Of a stretch of DNA of 64,000 nucleotides, positions 1 through 10,512 are shown one piece after another. Below the pieces are notes generated by a model, which had not been told where the DNA came from, did not search any database, and worked only from the letters and a program-made list of their open reading frames with translations. Where the stretch lies: assembly GCA_946186925.1 (NCBI GenBank), contig CAMHPA010000005.1, positions 1 through 64,000 of the forward strand, given 5' to 3'. Both the position numbers and the translations under genes were made by a program. Each line of letters opens with the position of its first letter. The first letter of the stretch is position 1. This DNA comes from an uncultured Bacteroidota bacterium (GTDB lineage: Bacteria > Bacteroidota > Bacteroidia > Bacteroidales > SZUA-534).

Positions 1-357
1 GTTGTAACGCCCGTCATCGATGCGCTTCATAGCGTGCAAAACACGGCGCTGCACAGGTTTCAGGCCATCGTCGATGTGCGGAACGGCACGGTCCAGAATC
101 ACGTACGAAGCGTAATCAAGGAACCAGTTCTGATACATACCCGTAACGCTCGAGATGTCGGTCAGGTCGTTGGCAAGTCCGCTGAACGGCTTCACGTCCT
201 CAACATCGAATACTTCCTCGCCTTCAACATCCTCGGGCTGATTCTCGTCGCTATTAAATTCTTCTGAATCAATTTCTTCCGAAGCCGATTCCTGATTCTC
301 GTTCAGTTCCTCGTTTTCAGAATCCATTGGTGTCTTGTCGTCAAATTCGTCTGACAT
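1..357 (-). CDS. parC: DNA topoisomerase IV subunit A, N-terminal part (runs off window start)
   Basis: Minus-strand translation from 357 gives [12 protein letters not shown]...[47 protein letters not shown], a type IIA topoisomerase A N-terminus; adjacent to parE. Confidence 0.88.
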   Translation of the reverse strand, partial: MSDEFDDKTPMDSENEELNENQESASEEIDSEEFNSDENQPEDVEGEEVFDVEDVKPFSGLANDLTDISSVTGMYQNWFLDYASYVILDRAVPHIDDGLKPVQRRVLHAMKRIDDGRYN

Positions 358-369
358 ATTCTATGCTTA

Positions 370-2337
370 TTATTTTTCCTCTTCAACCAAATCCTCTTCA
401 ATTCGCAGATTATCAATGATAAACTGTTGGCGCTGCGGTGTGTTTTTGCCCATATAGTACGATAGCAAGTTGGCAATGCTATCGCCTTTCTTCACGTTCA
501 CTGCATCGAGCCGTATGTCTTTGCCAATGAAGAATTTAAACTCATCGGCCGAAATCTCGCCCAAACCTTTGAATCGTGTTATCTCTGCCGTCGAGCCGAT
601 TTCTTTTGCCGCCGCGTCGCGCTCAGCCTCGCTGTAGCAGTATTTCGTCACCTTCTTGTTGCGCACGCGGAAGAGCGGCGTCTGCAAAATATAGACGTGG
701 TTCTTGCGAATCAAATCGGGAAAGAATTGCAGGAAGAAAGTGATGATTAACAGGCGGATATGCATTCCGTCGACATCGGCATCGGTGGCGATTATCACCT
801 TGTTGTAGCGAAGGTCGTCAAGGCTTTCCTCGATGTTGAGCGCAGCCTGCAGATTATTGAACTCTTCGTGCTCATACACAACCTTTTTGGTCATTCCGTA
901 GCAGTTGAGCGGCTTACCGCGAAGGCTGAAAACCGCCTGAGTCTCAACGTTTCGGCTCTTGGTGATGGAACCCGACGCCGAATCGCCCTCGGTGATGAAA
1001 ATCGATGACTCATAGCGCAAATCCACCTTTTCCTCAACGTCTGACTTCTCGGTAACGCCTTTCGGATAGGTTACCTTGCTGTCGTTCAGGTGAATACGAC
1101 AGTCGCGCAGTTTGTCGTTATGCAGATTGACTTTTTTGGCTAAATCGCGCGCTTTTTTCTGCACACCCGACATCAGTTTGCGTTCTTTTTCAGCGTCTTG
1201 TATCTTCTTTAACAGGATGTTGGCCGTGTCGGGATTCTTGTGCAGGAAATCGTCAACTTCTTTCTTGATGAAATCGCCCACGAACTTGTTCACACTCACG
1301 CCGCTCAACTCGTACGGGTGGCCGTCGCTGTCCTTGTCGGGCGCCATATTGGCCGAGCCGAGTTTCACCTTGGTCTGACTCTCGAACGTCGGCTCGATGA
1401 CGTTGATGGCGATGGTTGCCACAATGCCGCCGCGAATGTCAGAGAGTTCGAAATTCTTCTGATAAAAATCTTTTATTGTGCGCGAAAGATGCTCACGCAG
1501 AGCACTTTGGTGCGTTCCACCCTGCGTGGTGTACTGTCCGTTGACAAACGAATAATAATCCTCGCCGTATTGGTCGATGTGGGTGAAGGCGATTTCAATG
1601 TCGTCGCCTTTCAGGTGGACAATCGGATAGAGCGGCTCTTCGCTGTTGCGCTCTTGCAGCAAATCGAGCAAGCCGTTGCGCGACACAAACTTCTGCCCGT
1701 TGAAAACCAGCGTCAGACCAGTGTTCAGGTAGGTATAGTTGCGCAACATTGTCTCAATGTAGTCGGTGTTGAAGTTGTATGGCCCGAATACCGACTCGTC
1801 GGGCGTGAACTGCACCTTGGTGCCGTTGCGCTCGGTGGTGGGCTGCAAATCGTACTCTTTAATGAGTTTACCCGCTTCAAAATCAGCCTGTTTAACCATT
1901 CCGTCGCGGAACGACCAAACCGAAAACTTCGACGACAGCGCATTGACGGCCTTTGTGCCCACGCCGTTCAGACCAACCGATTTTTGGAACGATTTGGTGT
2001 CATACTTCGCGCCAGTATTCATAATGGAAACGGCAGCCACCATCTTGCCTTGCGGAATGCCGCGGCCATAGTCGCGCACGGTGAGCGTGTGGTCCTCGAG
2101 TCGGATGTCGATAGTTGACCCGAACTTCATTCTAAACTCGTCTATCGAGTTGTCAATCACCTCTTTGAGTAGTACATAAATACCGTCGTCGGCGCTGCTG
2201 CCGTCGCCCAGTTTACCAATGTACATACCAGGCCGCAACCGCACGTGTTCAAGGCCTTCGAGCGTTTTAATGTTGTCGTCGCCGTAATCGCTACCCACAA
2301 TGCCGTTCAAAGCATTGTTATCGTCACTGATTGCCAT
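370..2337 (-). CDS. parE: DNA topoisomerase IV subunit B
   Basis: GHKL/TOPRIM motifs ([54 protein letters not shown]). ORF opens at 2496 but homology-like sequence starts near MAISDDNN at 2337. Confidence 0.93.
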   Translation of the reverse strand: MAISDDNNALNGIVGSDYGDDNIKTLEGLEHVRLRPGMYIGKLGDGSSADDGIYVLLKEVIDNSIDEFRMKFGSTIDIRLEDHTLTVRDYGRGIPQGKMVAAVSIMNTGAKYDTKSFQKSVGLNGVGTKAVNALSSKFSVWSFRDGMVKQADFEAGKLIKEYDLQPTTERNGTKVQFTPDESVFGPYNFNTDYIETMLRNYTYLNTGLTLVFNGQKFVSRNGLLDLLQERNSEEPLYPIVHLKGDDIEIAFTHIDQYGEDYYSFVNGQYTTQGGTHQSALREHLSRTIKDFYQKNFELSDIRGGIVATIAINVIEPTFESQTKVKLGSANMAPDKDSDGHPYELSGVSVNKFVGDFIKKEVDDFLHKNPDTANILLKKIQDAEKERKLMSGVQKKARDLAKKVNLHNDKLRDCRIHLNDSKVTYPKGVTEKSDVEEKVDLRYESSIFITEGDSASGSITKSRNVETQAVFSLRGKPLNCYGMTKKVVYEHEEFNNLQAALNIEESLDDLRYNKVIIATDADVDGMHIRLLIITFFLQFFPDLIRKNHVYILQTPLFRVRNKKVTKYCYSEAERDAAAKEIGSTAEITRFKGLGEISADEFKFFIGKDIRLDAVNVKKGDSIANLLSYYMGKNTPQRQQFIIDNLRIEEDLVEEEK

Positions 2338-2774
2338 ATTATGGTGTATTCTTAAAGAAAATTTCGCCAAATATAGAAATTTGAGTTTGGGAGGATTTGA
2401 CGATTTTTCAACAATGGACGGTTGAAAGCAGATATGGGTATTGCGGTATTTTATGAAGAAGTAATTAATGTCGGATTTGAACTGCGCGCGATTCACCCTT
2501 CATCAGCGCATTTTTCCGTTGAAAGGCTCAATGTATCGGGATTAAGCCGTATAGATGATAATCTCCAACGTATTTGTGTTTCAATTGATTGAAAAAGGTA
2601 TATTTTACATTTATTTGATATAAAATAATTTGCATAAGATTTGCAACCGATTGCAATACAAATTGCTACGATTTGTTCGGACGCAATTATCTGAAATTGC
2701 AAACGAAATATCCAGAATTGCAAGACGCACCATCCCATCCACAATAGTTTTATAGCTATCTAATTTAAATTATT

Positions 2775-5318
2775 ATGAATACTAAAATTATTGCAACAAT
2801 GCTGCTCGGAAGTCTTGCATTGGCTTCGAGCGCACAACAAGTTTCAGATTCGACGGCAGCAATTCCGTTAGTCTATCCGATGGAGAACACAGGCATGTTA
2901 TTTGAAAAACCTGCAATTCTTACAGCCGACCAAATGGAAAGCTGCGCAACTTTACCCGACCCTTTTGCCTGGTCTGACGGTTCTGGCCGCTCAGAAGAGT
3001 TTGCCGATTGGGCAAAACGCCGCAATGAGATCAAGAGCGAGGTCGAATATTATGAAATAGGTGTCAAGCCTGATGTGGACCGTGACCAAGTCGACGCTAA
3101 CTATGTGGTTACCTACTACGAAAAGGATACTGCGATACGGGAGTTTTCTTGGGCGACATGGAGTTTCGACACTGTGTACCACAAAAAAGGCGAACTTAAA
3201 TCTTCTAATCTTGAGGTTTTTGTTACCGTAAACGATTCAACAGCACGCCTGACATCAAGTATAACCATACCTGAAGGCGATGGACCGTTCCCGGTATTCA
3301 TCAGCCTGGGCGGCTCGGGTTTTGCCGGCGATTTCCCCGGTTGCATCCAATTGAGTTTCAATACTGACCAAGTGGCCACATATGGAAGCTCAAGTGCCCG
3401 ATATGACGGCGACATTTCCAAACAGAAAGATCAATTTAACTCACTTTATCCAGAACTATATGGCAACGGCAACTACAGCAAATGGGCCTGGGGTGTGAGC
3501 CGTTTGATTGACGGTCTGGAAATTGCCAATGAAAAAGGGCAACTGAAAGCTGATATAGCGCACATAGCGCTTAGCGGATGCTCGTATGCCGGCAAAATGG
3601 CCATGTTCTGCGGCGCATTCGATGAGCGCGTTGCTCTTACCATAGCCCAGGAACCTGGTGGCGGCGGCGCAAGCGCATGGCGTACCATCGATTATGTTAA
3701 TAAGAACAACGTAATGAAAAAACGCAGCGACGGTGTTGAAGGTCTCGGCAACACTAACTACTCTTGGTTTATGGCCAGCCTCCAAAAATTCAACGGTAAG
3801 GCCGACCTTCTTCCACACGACCACCACGAGATTCTGGCGATGTGCGCCCCACGTGCACTGTTAGTACTCGGCAACACTGACATGGAGTGGCTTTGCGACT
3901 ACTCGACTTACATCACTTGCCGCGCCGCCGAAAAAGTGTACGAGACATTCGGCATTGAGGACCGCTTCGGATTTGTTATTGACGGCGGACACGACCACTG
4001 CTCGGCAACAACCGCTGAAAGAAACGCTGTTAAAGCTTTTGCCGCCAAATTCATCTTTGGCGATACCACATCCAACACGCTTATCCGCACGGCCCTCAAC
4101 GGCAGCCAATACGACATTGAGGACGCCGACTACGAAAGTTGGATTGAAGAATGGAAACCTGCCGACCCGAATCGTCCGAGTATCAGCATTGTAGAACCAA
4201 CCTCCAGCACAACTTACAGAGCTGAAGATGCACCTGAATCTGTCAAATTTAAAGCGCAGGTTGAAGACAAAAACAATGATGTTGCAAAAGTTGAATTCTT
4301 TGTGAACGGCACTGTGGCAAAAACTGTGACAGCCGCTCCGTACGAATTTGAACTGAAACTTACCGAACCTGGCGACTACAACGTTTATGCAATTGTAACC
4401 GATGCCACCAATTTATATAAGAGGTCGGGAACAATCTCAATTGTAGTAAAAACCCCCGAGGTAGGCGTCAAGCGCACCCCTGCCGCTCCAAAAATCGACG
4501 GCTTACTCGACGATGTTTGGACCAATGTCGAAAAACTATATGCTAAAAATGTGGTTCAAGGTTCATTTGACGATGAGGAAGATTTAAGCGGCCACGTCCA
4601 ACTGCTGTGGGATGACACTTACATATACGCATTTGCAACCGTTGTCGACAATGAACTTAAAAACGACAGTGGCTCTGATGTTTACAAAGATGACAACATT
4701 GAGTTGTACTTCGACTGCAACAACTCGAAGGGCGGCTCTTACGACTCCGACGATGTTCAATTCTCGTTCAACTATGGTAGCACAAGCATATATACCAAAT
4801 CAGGTTCGGGCGACAACCAATATTCCACTGAAGGAATCGAATTTGTGATAGACGAAAACCGTGATGGTTACAATGTTGAAGTTGCAATTCCCTGGGCTAC
4901 AATCAAGTGCGAACAACCCAAGGATGGATTGAAGATAGGATTCGAATTTATGATTGATGACGACGATGATGGCGGCGACCGCGATGGCAAGCTCGCTTGG
5001 AACTCAACCGAAGATAATGCTTGGCAGAGCGCATTTTCGTTTGGAACCATCACAATTGTGAACGATGTTGTCAATACCGCTATTGGTGAAGAATTGAAAC
5101 AGCTGGCTTCGCTATACCCGAGTCCGGCAACTGATTTTGTATTCGTAAACGGATTTGAAGGTGATTTCAATTATGAAGTTTTTGATGTATACGGAATAGT
5201 AAAAGCTGCGGGTACGGCCAGCAAACGCATCAGCGTGGCAACACTACCCAAAGGCCTCTACATTGTTCGAATCAAAGATGGAATTTTGACTCGCAACTTG
5301 CGGTTTGTTAAAGAATAA
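2775..5318 (+). CDS. Secreted CE15-like glucuronoyl esterase with Ig-like, CBM9-like and T9SS type A sorting domains
   Basis: Signal peptide; ALSGCSYAGKMAMFCGAFDERV nucleophile region, EPGGGGAS, GGHDHCS; Ig-like module near SISIVEPTSSTTY; CBM9-like KIDGLLDDVWTN...LLWDDTYIYAFATVVD; C-terminal SLYPSPATDFVFV...LPKGLYIVRIKDGILTRNLRFVKE. Confidence 0.82.
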   Translation: MNTKIIATMLLGSLALASSAQQVSDSTAAIPLVYPMENTGMLFEKPAILTADQMESCATLPDPFAWSDGSGRSEEFADWAKRRNEIKSEVEYYEIGVKPDVDRDQVDANYVVTYYEKDTAIREFSWATWSFDTVYHKKGELKSSNLEVFVTVNDSTARLTSSITIPEGDGPFPVFISLGGSGFAGDFPGCIQLSFNTDQVATYGSSSARYDGDISKQKDQFNSLYPELYGNGNYSKWAWGVSRLIDGLEIANEKGQLKADIAHIALSGCSYAGKMAMFCGAFDERVALTIAQEPGGGGASAWRTIDYVNKNNVMKKRSDGVEGLGNTNYSWFMASLQKFNGKADLLPHDHHEILAMCAPRALLVLGNTDMEWLCDYSTYITCRAAEKVYETFGIEDRFGFVIDGGHDHCSATTAERNAVKAFAAKFIFGDTTSNTLIRTALNGSQYDIEDADYESWIEEWKPADPNRPSISIVEPTSSTTYRAEDAPESVKFKAQVEDKNNDVAKVEFFVNGTVAKTVTAAPYEFELKLTEPGDYNVYAIVTDATNLYKRSGTISIVVKTPEVGVKRTPAAPKIDGLLDDVWTNVEKLYAKNVVQGSFDDEEDLSGHVQLLWDDTYIYAFATVVDNELKNDSGSDVYKDDNIELYFDCNNSKGGSYDSDDVQFSFNYGSTSIYTKSGSGDNQYSTEGIEFVIDENRDGYNVEVAIPWATIKCEQPKDGLKIGFEFMIDDDDDGGDRDGKLAWNSTEDNAWQSAFSFGTITIVNDVVNTAIGEELKQLASLYPSPATDFVFVNGFEGDFNYEVFDVYGIVKAAGTASKRISVATLPKGLYIVRIKDGILTRNLRFVKE

Positions 5319-5338
5319 CACTGTTACTCTATAATTGG

Positions 5339-5376
5339 GAAAGTCGCTTTCGGTTGCCGGAAGCGGCTTTCTTTTT
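5339..5376 (+). terminator. Rho-independent terminator downstream of the CE15-like gene
   Basis: GAAAGTCGCTTTCGG-TTG-CCGGAAGCGGCTTTC followed by TTTTT. Confidence 0.8.
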
Positions 5377-5382
5377 GAACAC

Positions 5383-5413
5383 AAAAAAACGGAACCTTGC
5401 GGCTCCGTTTTTC
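5383..5413 (-). terminator. Terminator for trpB2 (bidirectional-looking)
   Basis: ACGGAACC-TTGC-GGCTCCGT hairpin with A-run on the left and T-run on the right; lies just after the trpB2 stop on the minus strand. Confidence 0.75.
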
Positions 5414-5437
5414 TGACAATCAACGTTTTATAATCGA

Positions 5438-6802
5438 TTAAATAATCTTCTCAAGTTTCGATACGTTGCGGTCAATATCCTCTTGCGGCAACTCGAAGTT
5501 GGTCAGGTCGCCGGCCAGATATTGGTCGTAAGCGGTCATATCGATGAGTCCGTGTCCCGAAAGGTTGAACAGAATGGTCTTCTGCTTGCCTTCTTCTTTG
5601 CATTTGTTGGCCTCGCGAATGGTGGCGGCGATTGCGTGCGCCGACTCTGGTGCGGGAATGATGCCCTCAACCTGTGCAAACAACGTTGCTGCCTGGAACG
5701 ACTCAAGTTGCGGAATATCAACACCTTTCATCATACCGTCTTTAAGCAGCTGGCTCACAATGGTTCCGGCGCCGTGATAGCGCAAACCGCCTGCGTGAAT
5801 GTGAGCCGGTGCAAAATCGTGGCCCAGAGTGAACATCGGCAGCAGCGGTGTGTAGCCGGCTTCGTCGCCAAAATCGTACTGGAACACGCCGCGCGTCAGT
5901 TTCGGGCACGATGAAGGTTCGGCGGCGATAAACTCTGTAGTCTTGCCATCGACAAGGTTGTGGCGCATAAACGGGAACGAAATTCCACTGAAGTTTGAGC
6001 CACCACCGAAGCAGCCAATCACCATATCGGGATACTCGCCTGCCATAGCCATCTGTTTTTCGGCCTCAAGACCGATAACTGTCTGATGCAGAGAGACGTG
6101 GTTCAGAACGCTGCCGAGAACATATTTGCAGTTCGGGGTTTGCATTGCTAGTTCAACAGCCTCCGAGATGGCCGTTCCAAGGCTTCCCTGATAAGTCGGG
6201 TTGGCGGTCAGAATGTTCTTTCCCGCACGCGTGCCCATTGATGGCGATGCAATCACCTGTGCGCCATAAGTTTGCATAATCAGTCGGCGATATGGTTTTT
6301 GGTTGTAGCTCACCTTCACCATAAACACAGCCAAATCGAGTCCGAAGACTTTGGCGGCATACGACAGAGCCGCACCCCACTGACCTGCGCCTGTCTCGGT
6401 GGTGATGTTGGTCACGCCTTCTTTCTTGCAGTAGTAAGCCTGCGCCAGAGCCGAATTCAGCTTGTGCGAACCCACAGGGCTGACACTCTCGTTCTTGAAG
6501 TAGATGTGCGCGGGGGTGTCGAGCGCTTTCTCAAGACCATAGGCGCGCACCAGCGGTGTCGAACGGTAGTTTTTGTACTGATTGCGCACCTCCTCCGGGA
6601 TGTCAATCCAGCGGTCGGTGGTGTTCAGCTCCTGCTCCGAGCAGGCGCGGTTGAACAGTCCCGACATCTCGTCGACCGTGAGCGGCTTGCGAGTTCCCGG
6701 GTTAAGCATCGGCAGCGGCTTGTTTTTCATATCGGCCACAATATTGTACCATTGTGTTGGTATCTCGTTCTCCGTCAGGAAGAACCTCTTTTGTTTTTCC
6801 AT
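5438..6802 (-). CDS. trpB: TrpB2-type (TrpB-like) tryptophan synthase beta chain
   Basis: PLP fold-type II motifs: SHKLNSALAQAYYCKKEG, TETGAGQWGAALSYA, GCFGGGSNFSGI, HAGGLRYHG, NLSGHG; 454-aa length typical of TrpB2. Confidence 0.9.
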   Translation of the reverse strand: MEKQKRFFLTENEIPTQWYNIVADMKNKPLPMLNPGTRKPLTVDEMSGLFNRACSEQELNTTDRWIDIPEEVRNQYKNYRSTPLVRAYGLEKALDTPAHIYFKNESVSPVGSHKLNSALAQAYYCKKEGVTNITTETGAGQWGAALSYAAKVFGLDLAVFMVKVSYNQKPYRRLIMQTYGAQVIASPSMGTRAGKNILTANPTYQGSLGTAISEAVELAMQTPNCKYVLGSVLNHVSLHQTVIGLEAEKQMAMAGEYPDMVIGCFGGGSNFSGISFPFMRHNLVDGKTTEFIAAEPSSCPKLTRGVFQYDFGDEAGYTPLLPMFTLGHDFAPAHIHAGGLRYHGAGTIVSQLLKDGMMKGVDIPQLESFQAATLFAQVEGIIPAPESAHAIAATIREANKCKEEGKQKTILFNLSGHGLIDMTAYDQYLAGDLTNFELPQEDIDRNVSKLEKII

Positions 6803-6852
6803 TTTTTGATAGTTTTTAATTGATGTTTAAATGTACCTTCAGAATATTAAAA

Positions 6853-6881
6853 AAGCCCGCAAGTGGAGTGCTTACGGGCTT
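6853..6881 (-). terminator. Attenuator terminator of the trpB2 leader
   Basis: Minus-strand AAGCCCGTAAG-CACTCCA-CTTGCGGGCTT (11-bp stem, one G-U) followed by TTTT, between the leader ORF and trpB2. Confidence 0.9.
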
Positions 6882-6904
6882 AAATCTTACAACAAACCGA
6901 CGGG

Positions 6905-6976
6905 CTAATCCTCCACTTTAATTTCGGACTGGCGCCACCACCATTGTTTGCTGTTCAAATTGTTTACGTTGTTCAT
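6905..6976 (-). CDS. trp leader peptide MNNVNNLNSKQWWWRQSEIKVED
   Basis: 24-codon ORF with three tandem TGG codons upstream of an intrinsic terminator and a tryptophan synthase gene. Confidence 0.85.
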   Translation of the reverse strand: MNNVNNLNSKQWWWRQSEIKVED

Positions 6977-7072
6977 TTTTTTTCTTGTCAAAACGTTGCG
7001 AAGTAAAAATTTTTTTTGTGAAAGTGCAAGCGTTTTCTTGAGATTGTGTTTCAATAAAATGTGTCACACTGT

Positions 7073-8044
7073 TCACACCACAAACTGCATAATCTCTCGT
7101 GCCAGAACCGAGTACAGTCCGCCAAGCACCATTACTATTTTAATAAGTGTGCTGATGCGCTTGTAATGCTTCACCTCGCTTGCGCGGATGGTCATAAATG
7201 CGGCGGCGCAGGCGGGGGCAATCAGAAGGGCGGCAATGTAGATAAGTGTCAGAAAATCGTGCAGAAACAGCTGGTAAACGGCCAACAGGCAGGCTATCAT
7301 AAGCAGAAAGAGCGACACAACAACAATCTTCGATATTCGCATACCGAAGTGGATGGGGAGCGTGTCGCAGCCGCAGTAGCAGTCGCCTTCAACGTCCTCC
7401 ATATCTTTCACAATCTCACGGATAAGGTTGGTGAGGAAGGCGAAAAATGCGAATCCTGCGGTCCAATATAATATTGGTTTGAAAGTCAGACCGTTGGCGA
7501 TTATGCTGAATCCGTATGCGCGGGTCAGTTCGGCGCACTCAAAAATGCCTTCTTGTATTGGTATTGAGGCGGTTACTAGTGCAACAACAATGTTGCCGAC
7601 AAGCAGTTGCTTTTTGTAAGTGGTTGAATATAACCAATATAATCCTGAAATCATCAGGTAGAAAAGAAGTATCGATATTCGGCCGAAATGCCACGCAAAT
7701 ACCGCCGCAAGCAAAATGGCCGCCGCGTTGAGTGCGGAGTGGTAGATTATGGCGTGCCGGCGCGGCAGCGTACGGTCCACAATCACCTTGTCGGGACGGT
7801 TGATGGTGTCAATCCGGCGGTCGAAATAGTCGTTGATTACATATCCGGCGGCGCCTTGCAGCACATTAATCAGTATCAGAATGGTGAAGTAAAAGCCTGA
7901 CAATTGCAAAGATACAACTTCGCCAAGCTGAATCGAATACTGATAGTCGAGTATCGGCTTGATGATGCAGTAGCGCATCAGAATCATTGTGAACGGCACA
8001 ATCAGCAGGTTCGGCCATCGTATTATCGACAGATATTTGTACAT
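7073..8044 (-). CDS. UbiA-family prenyltransferase (geranylgeranylglycerol-phosphate geranylgeranyltransferase-like)
   Basis: NDYFDRRIDTINRPDK Asp-rich motif, multiple TM segments, second motif near REIVKDMEDVEGD. Confidence 0.8.
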   Translation of the reverse strand: MYKYLSIIRWPNLLIVPFTMILMRYCIIKPILDYQYSIQLGEVVSLQLSGFYFTILILINVLQGAAGYVINDYFDRRIDTINRPDKVIVDRTLPRRHAIIYHSALNAAAILLAAVFAWHFGRISILLFYLMISGLYWLYSTTYKKQLLVGNIVVALVTASIPIQEGIFECAELTRAYGFSIIANGLTFKPILYWTAGFAFFAFLTNLIREIVKDMEDVEGDCYCGCDTLPIHFGMRISKIVVVSLFLLMIACLLAVYQLFLHDFLTLIYIAALLIAPACAAAFMTIRASEVKHYKRISTLIKIVMVLGGLYSVLAREIMQFVV

Positions 8045-8059
8045 AGTGCGCCTGTTTTT

Positions 8060-8587
8060 TTACAGAAAATTCTCTGTCTCAAAATTCACCCATCGGCCCT
8101 GGGCGCGCAAAACCTGCTCAATCACATCGCGCACGCAGCCGTGGCCGCCGTTGAGGTCCGACACGTATTTCACAAACGGTTTGATGTCGTTCACGGCGTC
8201 GGCGGGGCAGGTGGGCACACCGGCGCGTTTCAGAATGGGGTAATCGGGCACGTCGTCGCCCATATAGAGCACGTCGTCGTCGGTCAGGTTGTGGCGTTTC
8301 AGAAAATCGTCGAAGGCCGGAACTTTTGCCAGGCTGCCGATGTAGAGGTCGGTGAGGCCGAGGCTCTCAAAGCGTTTCACTACTCCGGCGTTGTTCTTGC
8401 CCGCACTGATGATGGCGATGGGGTAGCCCTGCTCGTGGGCGAATCGCAGCGCAAAGCCGTCGCGGGTGTTCGACTGGCGCACCTGCTGGCCGTCGGCCAG
8501 ACAAATCATTGTGGCGTCGGTGCAGACACCGTCAATATCGAAGGCAAACGCCTTCACTTTCATCAAATCTTCCTTGAAATTTGCCAT
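8060..8587 (-). CDS. kdsC: HAD phosphatase, KdsC-like
   Basis: FAFDIDGVCTDA, NTRDGFALR, YMGDDVPDYPILKRAGVPTCPADA. Confidence 0.82.
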   Translation of the reverse strand: MANFKEDLMKVKAFAFDIDGVCTDATMICLADGQQVRQSNTRDGFALRFAHEQGYPIAIISAGKNNAGVVKRFESLGLTDLYIGSLAKVPAFDDFLKRHNLTDDDVLYMGDDVPDYPILKRAGVPTCPADAVNDIKPFVKYVSDLNGGHGCVRDVIEQVLRAQGRWVNFETENFL

Positions 8588-8625
8588 TTGTGTAAATTTT
8601 TGATTTTCTGGCAAATGCAGTCGAA

Positions 8626-9396
8626 TCAGTTGCCTTTCGGCTTGTATCTGCCTTGAATCCTTTCCGACACAAAACTATACAATTTTTGCAACTCAGAGTC
8701 GGGCAGCGATTGCATTTGGCGGTTCATAACCTTTGAGTCGCCACGGCGGGCCGGGCCGGTTTGTGCTGCCACAGGGCCGAGTTCGGCGGCTTTGACGGCC
8801 GTTTCGGCAATCAGCTCACGCATAATATCAAATGGTATGTTGCTGTTTTTCAGGATGGTTTCGGCCTCGGCATACATACTGTTGGCAAAGTTGCTGGCAA
8901 ACACTGCGGCAATGTGCAGTTGGGCGCGTTGCGCGGTTGTCATCGGGCGCACGTTGTTGCTCAAAGTGCGGGCGAGTGTGGCAAGCGTTTCGGCCGTTTG
9001 CCCGCTGTTGCCCTCAATGCAGAATGGCACGCGGCTGACATCGATTTTCCGGCTTTTGCTGAACGACTGCAGCGGATAAAGCACTCCGTGGCTGCTGAAA
9101 CGGCTCAGCACGCTCATCGGAACGCTTCCGGCAGTGTGTGCCACAACGCCTTCAACATCAGGCATTTGTGCAACCACGTCGGCAATGCTGTCATCGCTTA
9201 CGCTGATAAGGTAGATGTCGGCGTTGGCGGGTATTTGGCTGATTTTGTCAAACGGTTTGGCATTCAGCGCTTTCGCGAGTTCCTTGGTGTGCCCGAAGTT
9301 GCGCCCGCACACTCCGGCAATTGTGTGTCCGGCTTTGAGCATCGCGCTCGACAGGTGCGTGGCCACATTTCCCGAGCCGATAATGAAAACAATCAT
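8626..9396 (-). CDS. Rossmann-fold DUF2520-type oxidoreductase
   Basis: VFIIGSGNVATHLSSAMLKAGH dinucleotide-binding start; VLYPLQSFSK and TGPARRGD motifs of DUF2520 proteins. Confidence 0.78.
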   Translation of the reverse strand: MIVFIIGSGNVATHLSSAMLKAGHTIAGVCGRNFGHTKELAKALNAKPFDKISQIPANADIYLISVSDDSIADVVAQMPDVEGVVAHTAGSVPMSVLSRFSSHGVLYPLQSFSKSRKIDVSRVPFCIEGNSGQTAETLATLARTLSNNVRPMTTAQRAQLHIAAVFASNFANSMYAEAETILKNSNIPFDIMRELIAETAVKAAELGPVAAQTGPARRGDSKVMNRQMQSLPDSELQKLYSFVSERIQGRYKPKGN

Positions 9397-9418
9397 GGCA
9401 ATTTTTTTATCAGTTATC

Positions 9419-10414
9419 TCATTTTCTGTAGAAATCGGGTCCTAGTACAATCGATTCAATGAGCCGGTCGTCAGTGCCAATGAACCGGAAATCAACGTAG
9501 CCATCATTTAGCATTGCCATGCGCACGGCGTACAGGTCGGCGACAAATCTCCAAAGTTCGTTTTTCGCCAGTTTTTCTAATCCAGCATGGTTGGGCGCCC
9601 CTTTCCGTCGGCTTCTAAGGTTCAATGCAAGTTTGTTGGCGCCATAATCCATTTTTATGGCCGATAGCTGTATCCTTTCGGCAATGTCGTATGGAATCTC
9701 TTTTGCGGCAGATCTTAAGACTCGTTCGAAATCTTTCTGCGGACAGCGGAATGGCCCGGTTGCGTTTAATGCCTGCTCCATATCTTTCGGGTGAATTACG
9801 ATGGTGTAGATGGGAAAATCAGTGGATTCGCGGAAAGCGTAACGAATTTGTAGAGAGTCGTCTATGCATGTTTTGAGCAGTTTTGCGTCCTCGTCGCGCA
9901 GGTTTTTCAGCGCTTCGGAGTGCCTGAATTTCGATTCGCAAATCAGCCGGTCGTCAGAGTAGTCCTGAATGTGGGTGTTGGGTAGCCGCATTGTAAACAT
10001 CATGTATTTTTTATGTAGAGAGATGCTGTCGTACACAATGCCATCTTTCACCAGCGGCAGTGTCGCCATTTTTGCTTTGACAATGGCTTCCAAAGCATCG
10101 TATTTCAATCCGGCAGCTTCTCGTGCTTGTAGCTCGTGTTTGTCTTTCTGATTTTGAATCAGCCACATAATGCCCATGGCAATGCCAAACGCCACAATCA
10201 GTGTGGCGGTTAGTATTTTCGTGGCAGATTTCTGCGAGCCGCCAATCATCGACTCTTCAAGGTCGGCAATTTCATGGGCTGAGGCTTGTAAATCGGCGCA
10301 ATGCTTGTCGAATGTTGGTTTGTTATCAGTCAGGCCGCACACTATGCCGCGTTCCATGTCGCGTTTCGATTTCTTGCAAATGGCGCAGTATTTTATTTTG
10401 TCCGATAGTTCCAT
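9419..10414 (-). CDS. Hypothetical protein, N-terminal Cys-rich segment and one TM
   Basis: 331-aa ORF; CAICKKSKRDMERGIVCGLTDNKPTFDKHC then TM helix ILTATLIVAFGIAMGIMWLIQ. Confidence 0.65.
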   Translation of the reverse strand: MELSDKIKYCAICKKSKRDMERGIVCGLTDNKPTFDKHCADLQASAHEIADLEESMIGGSQKSATKILTATLIVAFGIAMGIMWLIQNQKDKHELQAREAAGLKYDALEAIVKAKMATLPLVKDGIVYDSISLHKKYMMFTMRLPNTHIQDYSDDRLICESKFRHSEALKNLRDEDAKLLKTCIDDSLQIRYAFRESTDFPIYTIVIHPKDMEQALNATGPFRCPQKDFERVLRSAAKEIPYDIAERIQLSAIKMDYGANKLALNLRSRRKGAPNHAGLEKLAKNELWRFVADLYAVRMAMLNDGYVDFRFIGTDDRLIESIVLGPDFYRK

Positions 10415-10512
10415 AGTTATTTTATTTTGGAGTTAGTAATTAGGATTTTATTCAAGTTGTTTATGTGTCAGTTTTATGTGTCAGTCAATAAGTCATTCAA
10501 CCATTCGGTTAA

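Noticed and set aside
1240-2118. 292-aa plus-strand ORF
   Set aside because: Antisense to parE, whose protein is unambiguous; codon-structure shadow ORF.
2493-2744. 83-aa minus-strand ORF upstream of parE
   Set aside because: AT-rich intergenic sequence, no protein-like pattern; the region more likely holds promoters of divergent genes.
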